Positions 45,372 through 55,212 of a stretch of DNA of 64,000 bases are shown in pieces. A model generated the notes under the pieces. That model saw only the letters and a program-made list of their open reading frames with translations. It had not been told where the DNA came from and did no database searches. The stretch's first letter is position 1, and each line of letters starts with the position of its first letter. The DNA comes from Candidatus Micrarchaeota archaeon CG1_02_47_40 (GTDB lineage: Archaea; Micrarchaeota; Micrarchaeia; Anstonellales; CG1-02-47-40): positions 37,837-101,836 of the forward strand of contig MNVE01000003.1 in NCBI GenBank assembly GCA_001871475.1. The letters run 5' to 3'. The translations under genes and the position numbers were made by a program.

Positions 45372-45580
45372 AGATTTATTTTGTATGGGCGAGGTCTGCA
45401 CTTAACCGAGCCTTCAGCTTTGCATTCATCAAATCGATGACCACTAGGCTCCGAAACTCTCTTATTATTTTTCTCTATCGAACAGGCCCTAACAGTTATA
45501 ATTTTATCAATATGATTCAGCAAAATCCATTCTTTACCGTCTATCACCGTAGTTGGCAGTTTGCATTCGCCCACTCGTCA

Positions 45581-45976
45581 TCACTCTTCGTCGTTTCTCG
45601 CAAGAAGTATTTTTTCATTTTCCAAAATATCCATTATTCTTGATATTTGTTCAAATGGCAAATTCGTTTCTCTTTGCAAATCAAAAATATTGACTTCCGT
45701 TTTTCCATTATCCTTCATTTTTCTAAGAATGTTTTCAATCACATTTCTTGCTTCTGCATCTGTCCGTTGTATCTGGCAAGTTCCGCTGTTCTGAAACCTT
45801 CGTAATTCGGCTATCTCACGCTTCAGTTCCTTCATCTCCTCCTGCATTACAATCACTGCCGTATCTTCATACCTTCGTTGAATCTCAAAATTCTGTTTTA
45901 TGGTTTCTACTATCTCCCTCTGCAAAGATAAAAGGTCGGAATCCACGGTTTCAGTTTTTTGTATCATTCTTGCCAA
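45581..45976 (-). CDS. Hypothetical coiled-coil/HTH protein
   Basis: Intact ORF; C-terminal INIFDLQRETNLPFEQISRIMDILENEKILLAR HTH-like. Confidence 0.6.
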   Translation of the reverse strand: MARMIQKTETVDSDLLSLQREIVETIKQNFEIQRRYEDTAVIVMQEEMKELKREIAELRRFQNSGTCQIQRTDAEARNVIENILRKMKDNGKTEVNIFDLQRETNLPFEQISRIMDILENEKILLARNDEE

Positions 45977-46238
45977 TCCTCTCCAATTTATCCGTTATTA
46001 TTTTCAACTTTTTAATGTCCTCCTCCGGTCCTTTCAGCTCCACACTAACTACTCCATTTTTATCGGAACTAACAAAAATCAAAGAAACTCGGATTCCCTC
46101 GTTTTCCGATTTGTCCATTCTAAGCAATGCGAGACTTATCGGCGAAAAACCCTGTTCTTTTATAGCATCTGCAACTTCGGTTTTTAGTAACCTCTGCATA
46201 TCGCAGTTATCTATCCGATATTTAATCGGTTCTCCCAT
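45951..46238 (-). CDS. Hypothetical protein
   Basis: ORF overlapping the 5' end of the next gene by 26 nt. Confidence 0.55.
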   Translation of the reverse strand: MGEPIKYRIDNCDMQRLLKTEVADAIKEQGFSPISLALLRMDKSENEGIRVSLIFVSSDKNGVVSVELKGPEEDIKKLKIITDKLERIGKNDTKN

Positions 46239-46287
46239 AACATTACCATTTCCAAATAGTTTAGTTAAGCTACAATATTAAACTTTT

Positions 46288-46860
46288 CTATTCCGCCCCA
46301 AAACCCCTTACCTCAAGCGCGACCGCCATCTTTCTTGCCTGCAAAAAAACGAAATGAAAAAGCGGCACAGCCAAAGAAAAGAAATCCCCCCCTCCTCTTA
46401 CTTCCTGTGCCATTCTGACATGCCCCAATTTTCTCTGCAGGAAAGGAAGGTAGCGCAGTGCTATCGAGAGCATCAGCACGAGCTTTTTCGGGAAGCTCCA
46501 AAAAAGAAGCGCATCTGCGATTTCATGCGTTCTCGTCGAATAAATGAACAAGAGGGAAGAGAAGCAGATGAAATAAATGTAAATGAAATTCATCGCCCCT
46601 GCATAAACTCCGCCGATAAAAAACACCCTGACAAGGAAAGGGACAAGCGCAAAAAGCAAAAGCAGGCGGTTTTTTGCAGTTGCCCAAAGAAGGGAAATTC
46701 CCGAAAGCCAATAAAGCGCAAAAAGAAGGACAAGTAACAGCCAGGACTCTTCAAGCGGCAGAAGCAGCGCCCCCAAAAGCAAAAACGCAAGCCCCGCTAT
46801 TTTCACTCTCGCATCAAGCAGATGAAGGGGGGAATTTCCCTGCACGTATTTCACTATCAT
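46288..46860 (-). CDS. ECF transporter T component (CbiQ/EcfT-like)
   Basis: VQGNSPLHLLDARVKIAGLAFL; C-terminal EVRGGGDF...ALEVRGFGAE (AxR-like motifs). Confidence 0.82.
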   Translation of the reverse strand: MIVKYVQGNSPLHLLDARVKIAGLAFLLLGALLLPLEESWLLLVLLFALYWLSGISLLWATAKNRLLLLFALVPFLVRVFFIGGVYAGAMNFIYIYFICFSSLLFIYSTRTHEIADALLFWSFPKKLVLMLSIALRYLPFLQRKLGHVRMAQEVRGGGDFFSLAVPLFHFVFLQARKMAVALEVRGFGAE

Positions 46861-46903
46861 ACTCCTTCCCTTTTCAACTTTCTTCCCTGCACATCTTTCA
46901 GCA

Positions 46904-47620
46904 TCATAACCCTTCCCTTTTCAGCTTTCTAATGCATTCTCCATCATTGGTGCAAACCTTCAACCGCCCATCCAGCAGAACCGCCACCTTTTTCGCGTAC
47001 CCCTCAAGTATCCCCAAATCATGCTCGGCAAAAATTATGGTTTTTCCCCTCCTATTCTCCCCTGCAAGCGCCTCAAAAATCTCCCTCGTTTCCCTTCCCC
47101 CAAGTGAAGAGCCCGCCTCATCCAAAAGAATTATCTCATTATCCATGGCAAGCGCGCAGGCAACGGATAATTTTTGTTTCTGCCCAACCGAAAGGGCAGT
47201 CGGATCCCGCCTTTCAAATCCCTCCAATCTAACCTGTGCAAGCGCCCTTTCCACCTTCTCTTCAATCTCGCCTTTCTCCATCTTCCTGTTCCTCAAGGCA
47301 AACGCAACCTCGTCAAAAACGCTCTCGCAGAATATCTGATCATCCGGATTTTGAAGCACCGTGGAAACAATTGCACTCATCTTCCGCGCCCCTTCCCTAA
47401 ACGGATTTCTTCCCATCACACTAATTTCGCCCCGCACTTTCCCTCCAATCAGTTTGGGTATAACTCCGTTCAGACAATTCAGGAGCGTGGTTTTCCCGCT
47501 TCCAACCCTTCCAACTATCCCTAAAAATTCTCCCCTCTCTACTGAAAAAGAGACATTGCGCAGTATCTCCTCTTCTTGCGTGTATGCAAAATAAATGCCC
47601 TTTGCTTCAACTGCTTTCAT
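46904..47620 (-). CDS. ECF transporter ATPase (EcfA-like)
   Basis: GIVGRVGSGKTTLLNCLNGVIP, ALSVGQKQKLSVACALAMDNEIILLDEAGSSLG. Confidence 0.92.
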   Translation of the reverse strand: MKAVEAKGIYFAYTQEEEILRNVSFSVERGEFLGIVGRVGSGKTTLLNCLNGVIPKLIGGKVRGEISVMGRNPFREGARKMSAIVSTVLQNPDDQIFCESVFDEVAFALRNRKMEKGEIEEKVERALAQVRLEGFERRDPTALSVGQKQKLSVACALAMDNEIILLDEAGSSLGGRETREIFEALAGENRRGKTIIFAEHDLGILEGYAKKVAVLLDGRLKVCTNDGECIRKLKREGL

Positions 47621-47639
47621 ATGCCTTCTCCCCTCCCGC

Positions 47640-48437
47640 TTATTCCGCATATTTCTTGAAAAAGCCGAACTTAAAAGCAATCATCCAGGCTATGAAAAAC
47701 TCAACCGCACCCTGCAGGGCATTCCAGAAGAATATCACCATATACCAGGCAACCCCCTTTCCCAAAAAGGGAAAGGGGACCCCTTCAAGAAATGAAACAA
47801 AATCTTCAGGAGACATCTTGAAAAATATCGGGCCTGCAAAATAAAAGTTCGCCGCTATCATTACTACCCCCCTAACAAGCAATGCAAGCAAAAGCACAAA
47901 AAAAGCAGGCGCGGCGCCTGCAAGGGCAGAAGATTTTGCGCCGGCGGAATATTTTTTCCAAATCAAAAGCATCAGGTAAGAAAAAAGTGCAATCAACACC
48001 AAGGGTGCAATCCCAACAAGCACGCTGTTTTTTCCGAAAATTCCCTCAAAAATTCCCGCAAAATAAGCTCCAATCCCGAAAAAAGCTATAAGGGCTGCCG
48101 CCGCAAGCACAACAACTCCCATAAGCTGCCCCTTCCCTTTCCCTGCCGCAAGCAAATAAGCCGCAGGCACTATTACCATCGGCATCGTCGCTGAAAATTT
48201 CGTGAGTGCGCCAATGTAACTTGTAGGAGAAAAAAAAATGATTGCAAGCGCCACCAGCACCGCCACATACAGTGCGGTTTCATACCCAAGGATAAAAAAT
48301 GCAACCAGCACCGGCACGCCGACCAAGTCTATTGTCATTCCAAAGCCGGTCGGCAGCCCTAAAATGCCGTTTGACATCTGCAAAAGAAATGCCAAAGATG
48401 CCAAAAGCGCGCCTGCAGCAAGCTTGTAAGTGTTCAT
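47640..48437 (-). CDS. ECF transporter S-component-like membrane protein
   Basis: Multi-TM protein, S-component-like N-terminus, adjacent to EcfA/EcfT genes. Confidence 0.65.
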   Translation of the reverse strand: MNTYKLAAGALLASLAFLLQMSNGILGLPTGFGMTIDLVGVPVLVAFFILGYETALYVAVLVALAIIFFSPTSYIGALTKFSATMPMVIVPAAYLLAAGKGKGQLMGVVVLAAAALIAFFGIGAYFAGIFEGIFGKNSVLVGIAPLVLIALFSYLMLLIWKKYSAGAKSSALAGAAPAFFVLLLALLVRGVVMIAANFYFAGPIFFKMSPEDFVSFLEGVPFPFLGKGVAWYMVIFFWNALQGAVEFFIAWMIAFKFGFFKKYAE

Positions 48438-48541
48438 GCTACTCTCTTGCTGAAAAACCCCTTTAAACTGCCATTAATCATTTTTGAGTAATTGCCACTA
48501 TATTTATATATCCAATCCCACATAATACACACGGTTTTAAC

Positions 48542-49990
48542 ATGCAATTTTTCAGAATGCACGCCTTCCAACCCCCACAGCCTCTGAAAAAGCCGGTTCT
48601 GGGTGAGCTACTGGAAGACGTTTCCCTTGCACGCATGAAGGGGGTCAGGTACAAGAGATGGAGCGAAACCGCTCCCTTTTGGCTTGGAAACGCAGGTATA
48701 AGCAGGCCGTATTCAGAGTTTACATGCAGACCATACACCACTTATAAAAACCTGCTCTCAAACTTTGAACAAAACAAATCCAGTATGATTTTTTATGAAT
48801 ATGCGTTTGGCATGGAAGAAATAAGAAAAGACATAAAATCCGTTTTCGGAGACTGCACAATTCTTTTTGATTCCAACGGCTCAACCCTGATTTCAACGCT
48901 TGCAAAAGGAGTAAAGGCAAGAAGACAGCATGAACCGGATTCAATGACCTTCTCCGATACCGGGAGGCTGGTCTACAGCGCTCTTGCATTTGAAACTCCT
49001 TCCATACGGCAGCTTAACACAAATTTTGAGCAGCCCCTCGGCATTTTTGACTATCCTGCCCCTGAAAAATATCCCTTCAGGCAGGAAATCCCTGAATCAG
49101 TCAGAGTGATAAACATATTCTCACACGATGCTTCAGGATATATCCCGAAAGACGATAGCTTGCTTCTGCATGAGCTTGAGCAGATGCTGAAAACAAACAA
49201 GAAGATATGCCTTTTCCTGCTCCTTCACGTTTCGCGCACGGGGCGCATCCTGCCTGTTGAGAAAATGGCGAGCATGATAAAAAGCAAAAAGCCAGACGCA
49301 TATGTGTTTGTTGACGGCTGCCAGGCGGTCGGCAGGCTTCCCTACGAAGAAATAAGGCGGGCATTTGATGCTTCCGATGCATACGTTTTTGTCGGGCACA
49401 AGGCGCTCGGTTCAATGGTCTGCGGAGCCGCAGCATTAAAAAGAGGGGTGGAAGAATGGCTTTTCTTCCCGGCAATTGAAAATGATTTTCTTTTCAACTT
49501 ACGGCTCTTCCAGTTTGAAAGCATAGAGATAAACGAGCTTGTGGCAAAAAAACAGGTGGAAAAAAAGCTTCCAAACTATATGGTGTCGCTTCCCGAAATA
49601 ATGTCCCTTCGTCTTGCGCTTTCCCATTCCATTGAAAATTTTGCAAAGCAGCGCCCGACCGTAGAATGGGCAAAAGAGGAGATACTCGACCTTCTTTTTA
49701 GTTTTGGCGCACTGCACCCCATCGGGCGCGCGAACCACGTAAACGACATAGTTTCCTTCTTTACCTCCCCTCCTTCTCTTGCGCGTAAAATAAAAGACGC
49801 GCTTCAGAATCCGCCTCTTCTTGGCAGCAAAAAGTGCCGTATTGACCTGCCAATAACAATCGCTCCGATAACTGACGACGGGGCTGCGAGAATTGCGATA
49901 GACCCAAAGATTGAAAGCCTGCCCGAAGCGATAGGCACACTTAAAACAAGGTTGATTTCCATAATGCAAGAAGTTAGCGCCCGATTCTAA
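48542..49990 (+). CDS. PLP-dependent aminotransferase class V-like protein
   Basis: DAYVFVDGCQAVGRLPYEEI...DAYVFVGHKALGSMVCGAAAL (PLP Lys context). Confidence 0.65.
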   Translation: MQFFRMHAFQPPQPLKKPVLGELLEDVSLARMKGVRYKRWSETAPFWLGNAGISRPYSEFTCRPYTTYKNLLSNFEQNKSSMIFYEYAFGMEEIRKDIKSVFGDCTILFDSNGSTLISTLAKGVKARRQHEPDSMTFSDTGRLVYSALAFETPSIRQLNTNFEQPLGIFDYPAPEKYPFRQEIPESVRVINIFSHDASGYIPKDDSLLLHELEQMLKTNKKICLFLLLHVSRTGRILPVEKMASMIKSKKPDAYVFVDGCQAVGRLPYEEIRRAFDASDAYVFVGHKALGSMVCGAAALKRGVEEWLFFPAIENDFLFNLRLFQFESIEINELVAKKQVEKKLPNYMVSLPEIMSLRLALSHSIENFAKQRPTVEWAKEEILDLLFSFGALHPIGRANHVNDIVSFFTSPPSLARKIKDALQNPPLLGSKKCRIDLPITIAPITDDGAARIAIDPKIESLPEAIGTLKTRLISIMQEVSARF

Positions 49991-51431
49991 GTTTTTTCAG
50001 AATTTCTTCCGCAACCTTTTCCTTCTCCTTCCTTACCCTTGCAGTTTCATCTGCATATTTTTCGTATAATCGTTCTCTCTCCCCTAAAATTTCCTCCAGC
50101 CTCTCCTTTTTTTCCCTTCCCTCAAGAAGCGGCCTTCCCCTTCCCCATCCCACCCTGTTTGCAAGAGTTTCTGTATCCGCTTTTAAGTAAAACACAATCC
50201 CATTTCTTTTCAGCTCATTCATATTCCCTTCCTTCAAAACAACCCCTCCTCCGCAGGAAATGACCGTATTTTGCATGAGTGCAGCCTCTACTGCAACAAT
50301 GCTTTCAATTTCCCTGAAAAAGCGCTCACCTCTCTTTTTGAATATTTCACTTATGCATCTCCCCGCCTTCTTCTCAATTTCCTTATCCATATCAATGAAT
50401 TTCCGTTTCATTTTCTTTGCCAGGAATTTCCCGACGCTTGTTTTCCCGCTTCCCATCATCCCGATAAGCACAATATTTTTTTCTAGCTTCCCGGCACTCG
50501 CCTTTCTGCTTTCCGCCATCCCCATCTGTGCGATATTCTTTTTCCGCTTTCCGATATCCATTTTCCCGCTTCCACGCATTCCTATCCTAACAATATTCTT
50601 CCTCCGGTCAAGCTCCCTTTCAAGAGCCTCTTGCATCGCTTTCAAATCCGCCTCCCTTCCAAACCACAACTTAAACGATTCCGCCCCCTGAAAAAGAAGC
50701 ATCCTCTCTCCGGTAATCGTTTTGCATCCCTTCTTTTTAGCTTCAAGAATCAGTTTTGTTTCCTTCGGATTATATACTAAATCAAATACTGCCATTCCCT
50801 TATGCAAAACATTCTCCCTTACAGGGCATTCCCCCTCTTTCATTCCGATGCTCGTGCAATTTATTATTAGCGCGGCATCGCGCACCACCTTTCCAATCTC
50901 CTGCAAATCAATCCCTTCAAACTGTGCATCAACCTTCCCTCCAAATTCCTCTGCAAGCAAAACCGCCTTTCCCTTCGTCCTGTTTGCAATAGTAACTTTT
51001 TTCGCCCCTCCCTTCGCAAGCGCAAAGCAAACAGCCCGCGCCGCCCCTCCAGCTCCAAGAACAATGCAGCGCTTTCCCTTAATTTTCACTTTCTCTTCAA
51101 TGGCTCTCGTTGCCCCAACCCAATCAGTATTATAACCAATAAGCTTCCCTTTCCTATTCACAATCGTATTCACTGCCCCTATTTTTTTTGCGGTTTCATC
51201 AACCTCGTCAAGGCATTTCATCACTTCCTCTTTGTAAGGAATAGTCACATTCGTTCCAGCTACATCCTCCTGCCTCAATTCCTCCAAAAAGCCCGCCAGC
51301 TTCTCTTTTCCCAACTCCCGCGCAACATAAACACAGTCAATTCCCAGTTTCCTAAAATTCGCATTATGCATGGCAGGCGAGAGGGTGTGCGAAAGCGGAT
51401 ACCCGATTACAAAACACTTCTTTTTTGCCAT
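49974..51431 (-). CDS. aroE-aroK: Fused shikimate dehydrogenase - shikimate kinase (AroE-AroK)
   Basis: IGYPLSHTLSPAMHNANF, NVTIPYKEEV, GAVNTI, LGAGGAARAV, NCTSIGM; then NIVLIGMMGSGKTSVGKFLA, CGGG. Confidence 0.93.
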   Translation of the reverse strand: MAKKKCFVIGYPLSHTLSPAMHNANFRKLGIDCVYVARELGKEKLAGFLEELRQEDVAGTNVTIPYKEEVMKCLDEVDETAKKIGAVNTIVNRKGKLIGYNTDWVGATRAIEEKVKIKGKRCIVLGAGGAARAVCFALAKGGAKKVTIANRTKGKAVLLAEEFGGKVDAQFEGIDLQEIGKVVRDAALIINCTSIGMKEGECPVRENVLHKGMAVFDLVYNPKETKLILEAKKKGCKTITGERMLLFQGAESFKLWFGREADLKAMQEALERELDRRKNIVRIGMRGSGKMDIGKRKKNIAQMGMAESRKASAGKLEKNIVLIGMMGSGKTSVGKFLAKKMKRKFIDMDKEIEKKAGRCISEIFKKRGERFFREIESIVAVEAALMQNTVISCGGGVVLKEGNMNELKRNGIVFYLKADTETLANRVGWGRGRPLLEGREKKERLEEILGERERLYEKYADETARVRKEKEKVAEEILKKLRIGR

Positions 51432-51489
51432 AATAATCATTCTCTTGAAGCCAAACTCTTATTTAAGTTGCGCCTTCCAACCTTTCTTT

Positions 51490-52749
51490 ATGCAACAAAT
51501 AGTATCACCCTCAAGCGTTTCCGGCTCTGTTTTCGCCCCCCCCTCAAAATCATACTCGCACCGCGCGATAATATGCGCCTCCCTTGCAGAGGGAAAATCG
51601 CGCATTCGGGGCTTTCTTGAGTCGGATGACATCAATGCGACAATTGAGGCAGTGCGCGCATTCGGGGCAAAAGTAACGAGGCAGAACGGCTGCCTTGAAA
51701 TTGAAGGATGCTTCCCAAAACCTCCCTCCTCCCCGATAAACTGCCAGGAAAGCGGCTCCACTGCCCGCTTTTTCATTCCCATAATGGCATTGGCTGGAAA
51801 AGGCACGATTACCGGGGAAAAAGGTTTGCTCAAACGCCCGATGCAGCCCATAATAGATGCACTTTCAAAAGCAGGAGTGAGCATAAACTCAACAGGCGGA
51901 TTCCTTCCCCTTGAAATAAGCGGGCCTTACAGGGGCGGGCGCATTGAAATAAAGGGAGATGTTTCTTCCCAATTCATTTCAGGCATCCTCTTTGCCGCAT
52001 CCTTGGCAAAAAAAGAAACTATGCTAACCGTTATCGGAAAGCTTGAGTCAAAGCCATACATACGGACAACCCTTGAGGTGCTTGGGGATTTTGGCATTAT
52101 TGTAAAAACAGACAGCTCCCTTCTTTCATACCACATACCTGCGCTCCAGCGCTGCACGCCCCGCGCCTATTCCGTGCAGGGTGATTTCTCTTCTGCCGCT
52201 TTTCTGCTTGCGGCAGGCGCAATAGCGGGAAAAGTAGAAGTTTCAAACCTGAAAATAAACAGCGCACAAGGGGACAGGGCAATCGCTTCACTCCTAAAGG
52301 AGATGGGGTGCAGCATAACCGCGGATGCAAATGCAGGCAAAATCACTTCTGAAAAATCACCCCTTCACGGAATCAAAATAGACGCTTGCGACATTCCCGA
52401 CCTCGTGCCGATATTGGCAGTTCTTGCCTGCTATGCAAAGGGAAAAACCACCATTTACAATGCCGCACGTTTGCGCATAAAGGAAAGCGACCGCCTGAAT
52501 GCGATTGCTTGCGAGCTGAAAAAAATGGGCGCGAAAATAGAAGAGAAGGAGGATGGGCTGTTGATAGCCGGAGGCGTGCTTCACGGTGCTGTCATTGACC
52601 CTCACGGCGACCACCGCATTGCGATGAGCTGTGCAATCGCTGCGCTTGGCGCGGAAGGAAAAACAGTCATAAAGAATGCCGAAGTCATCAGAAAGTCCTA
52701 TCCGAATTTCTTTTCCGACATGAAAAAGTTTGGGGCAAGAGTTTCCTAA
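51490..52749 (+). CDS. aroA: 3-phosphoshikimate 1-carboxyvinyltransferase (EPSP synthase)
   Basis: PPSKSYSHRAIICASLAEG, ESGSTARFFIPIMAL, DPHGDHRIAMSCAIAAL. Confidence 0.95.
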   Translation: MQQIVSPSSVSGSVFAPPSKSYSHRAIICASLAEGKSRIRGFLESDDINATIEAVRAFGAKVTRQNGCLEIEGCFPKPPSSPINCQESGSTARFFIPIMALAGKGTITGEKGLLKRPMQPIIDALSKAGVSINSTGGFLPLEISGPYRGGRIEIKGDVSSQFISGILFAASLAKKETMLTVIGKLESKPYIRTTLEVLGDFGIIVKTDSSLLSYHIPALQRCTPRAYSVQGDFSSAAFLLAAGAIAGKVEVSNLKINSAQGDRAIASLLKEMGCSITADANAGKITSEKSPLHGIKIDACDIPDLVPILAVLACYAKGKTTIYNAARLRIKESDRLNAIACELKKMGAKIEEKEDGLLIAGGVLHGAVIDPHGDHRIAMSCAIAALGAEGKTVIKNAEVIRKSYPNFFSDMKKFGARVS

Positions 52750-52973
52750 TCCTTATACTTCACAATCGCATCCAGCAATCCATGCGCATAGGCAATGCTG
52801 CCAAAAGCGGTGAAAATCTCCCCTTTTTTCAAAAAATATTCTGCATCGGAGCAGTATTTCTTTGCTGTTAGGACTGCCAGCTTTTCTCTTTCCCCTATTG
52901 GCAAGCCTTCCATGCTCTCATGAAACTTCTTAATATCTATTTCAACTCTTTCCTTCTCCCCAACCATAAACAT
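52746..52973 (-). CDS. DUF357-like small archaeal protein
   Basis: AKKYCSDAEYFLKKGEIFTAFGSIAYAHGLLDAI. Confidence 0.75.
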   Translation of the reverse strand: MFMVGEKERVEIDIKKFHESMEGLPIGEREKLAVLTAKKYCSDAEYFLKKGEIFTAFGSIAYAHGLLDAIVKYKD

Positions 52974-53001
52974 TTATTATGCTCCCCCGTATTAAAAACT
53001 C

Positions 53002-54603
53002 ATGCACTTCAACGCAAAGATTAAGGAGCTGGATGCATTCATTTCTCCTCCAGATGCCTTCCTCAAGGTTGCTTCCGCCTACGGAAGGGAAGGCACATTC
53101 ATGCTTGAATCGGTGTATGATGAGCGCTCCACCTCCCTTGCAAAGCGCTTCTCAAACCTCTCTATACTCTCTTTCTCCCCGCTTCTTGCAATGAAAACAA
53201 GGGGAAAAGAGGCATTCCTGGAGGGAAAGATTTCTGCGGAAGTAGGAAATGAAATTGGCAAACAATTCAAACGCCTGTCTCCCAATTCATTTGAAAATCG
53301 CTTTACGCGGATACCCCGCGCTTCGCGCGGGGAGGAGCGATTTTCAAAATTTTGCAACGAGCTGGCGGATACGGCGGGCTTGCCCGCCGAGAGCCCTCGT
53401 TGCAAATCATTCTCTTTAGGAAAAAAAGACCCCCTGCACTTCCTTCACACCTGCGTTTCCCTGCTTTCTTCCGACAAAATACAAAGCCGCTTCTCCTTTG
53501 GGCCTGTAGGATATTTCTCCTATGACACGGTGCGCTTTTTTGAGAAGCTGCCGGAAAAACACTCCGCTCCTTCCGATTTTTTTGATTCGTATTTCATCCT
53601 TCACAAAAATTCCCTCGTATTCAACCATGCAGAGGGGAAGACGCAGATAATAACTCATTATGCAGAAGGGGAAAAAGAACCAAAGGCTGAAATTGAGAAG
53701 ATAGAACAAATACTGCGCAAAGGCAAGCCGCTTTCTTTTCCTTCCTCCTCCAATCCATCAAACGTTTCCTCAAACACAAGCCGCAATGAATTCTATGCAA
53801 TGGTGCAAAAGGCGCGGGAATACATAAAAAGCGGGGACATTTTTCAGGTAGTGCTCTCGCGCAAATTTTTAATGCAAACAGAAGAAGACCCAATCTCAAT
53901 CTACTTCCGCCTGCGCGAGCTCAATCCATCTCCTTATCTTTTCTATTTAGATTTCGGCTCCCAGCTTCTTGTTGGCGCCTCACCAGAAGTGCATGTGCGG
54001 GTGCAGAATGGGCTGGTTGAAGCCAGGCCGATTGCAGGCACGAGAAAAAGGGGAAAAACACCCGAAGAAGAGGAGAAAATTTCCCAAGAACTCCTCAAAG
54101 ATGAGAAGGAAATGGCAGAGCACACGATGCTTGTTGATTTGGCAAGGAATGATTTGGGCAGGGTTTGCGAATTCGGCACCGTTTCCGTTCCAGAAAAATA
54201 CATAATTGAGAAATACTCCTCTGTCCAGCACATAGTTTCTCATGTACGGGGAAAATTAAGGAAGGGATTTGACTGCTTTGACGCATTGCGCGCCACCTTT
54301 CCGGCAGGCACCGTTTCCGGCGCGCCAAAGGTGCGGGCAATGGAAATAATAGAAGAGATGGAAAAAGAGAGAAGAGGCACTTACGGCGGAGTCGTGGGGT
54401 ATTTTGATTTGAATGGGAATATGGATACATGCATAACAATAAGAACAATCTTTATGGATGGCAATACTGCACAGGTGCAGACAGGCGCAGGTTTAGTGCT
54501 TGACTCAACGCCTGAAGGCGAATTCAAGGAAACCCAGAGAAAGGCAAATTCCTGCATACCTGCATTGACTGGAAAGGAGATTAAAGTTGGCAGTGAAGTA
54601 TGA
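53002..54603 (+). CDS. trpE: Anthranilate synthase component I, with palindromic in-frame insertion
   Basis: [62 protein letters not shown]. Confidence 0.95.
   Translation: MHFNAKIKELDAFISPPDAFLKVASAYGREGTFMLESVYDERSTSLAKRFSNLSILSFSPLLAMKTRGKEAFLEGKISAEVGNEIGKQFKRLSPNSFENRFTRIPRASRGEERFSKFCNELADTAGLPAESPRCKSFSLGKKDPLHFLHTCVSLLSSDKIQSRFSFGPVGYFSYDTVRFFEKLPEKHSAPSDFFDSYFILHKNSLVFNHAEGKTQIITHYAEGEKEPKAEIEKIEQILRKGKPLSFPSSSNPSNVSSNTSRNEFYAMVQKAREYIKSGDIFQVVLSRKFLMQTEEDPISIYFRLRELNPSPYLFYLDFGSQLLVGASPEVHVRVQNGLVEARPIAGTRKRGKTPEEEEKISQELLKDEKEMAEHTMLVDLARNDLGRVCEFGTVSVPEKYIIEKYSSVQHIVSHVRGKLRKGFDCFDALRATFPAGTVSGAPKVRAMEIIEEMEKERRGTYGGVVGYFDLNGNMDTCITIRTIFMDGNTAQVQTGAGLVLDSTPEGEFKETQRKANSCIPALTGKEIKVGSEV
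53290..53406. repeat. Two tandem palindromic elements inside trpE
   Basis: TTTGAAAATCGCT(53290-53302)...AGCGATTTTCAAA(53336-53348) and TTTGCAACGAG(53351-53361)...CTCGTTGCAAA(53396-53406), each enclosing a GCGGATAC + GC-rich hairpin. Confidence 0.85.
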
Positions 54604-55208
54604 AAAACCAAGCACAGGAAATGAAAAATATGAAAAAAATACTCTTCATAGACGCTTACGACAGCTTCGTTTATTCCCTTTACCAGTATTTTGGCGAGCT
54701 TTCAGAGGGAAAGGCAGAGCTTCTTATCTACCGCAATGACAAAATAACCATCCAGCAGATAAAATCCATTTCTCCTGACTGCATAATACTCTCCCCCGGT
54801 CCGGGGCATCCAAAAGACAGCGGCTTTGTCCCCATCATCATCTCTTTCCCTTCCACTCCTATCTTCGGGGTTTGTTTAGGGTTGCAGGCGCTCGGGCTTG
54901 CATATGGAGGAAAAATAGAAAGAGCAAACAGCATAATGCACGGGAAAACAAGCGAAATAAGGCATGATGGAAAAACCATATTTAAGGGAGTGAAAAACCC
55001 CTTCACTGCTACGCGCTATCATTCCCTTATCGTTGCTAAACTGCCGGCTTGCCTTGAGATATCCGCACGCGACACACAGGACAATTACATAATGGGGGCA
55101 CGGCACAGAAAAAACCCCCATGAGGGGGTGCAGTTTCATCCCGAGTCAATCCTGACGGATGAGGGAAAGAAAATTATTGCAAACTTCCTCAAGCACTACG
55201 TTTGGTGA
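54600..55208 (+). CDS. trpG: Anthranilate synthase component II (glutamine amidotransferase)
   Basis: ILFIDAYDSFVYSLYQYF, ILSPGPGHPKDSG, FGVCLGLQALG, GVQFHPESILT. Confidence 0.94.
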   Translation: MKNQAQEMKNMKKILFIDAYDSFVYSLYQYFGELSEGKAELLIYRNDKITIQQIKSISPDCIILSPGPGHPKDSGFVPIIISFPSTPIFGVCLGLQALGLAYGGKIERANSIMHGKTSEIRHDGKTIFKGVKNPFTATRYHSLIVAKLPACLEISARDTQDNYIMGARHRKNPHEGVQFHPESILTDEGKKIIANFLKHYVW

Positions 55209-55212
55209 GCAA

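Noticed and set aside
45368-45574. 68-aa minus-strand ORF
   Set aside because: Possible but no supporting motif; overlaps the hjc stop, left uncalled.
53290-53406. trpE as pseudogene
   Set aside because: The insertion keeps the frame and all catalytic motifs are present downstream.
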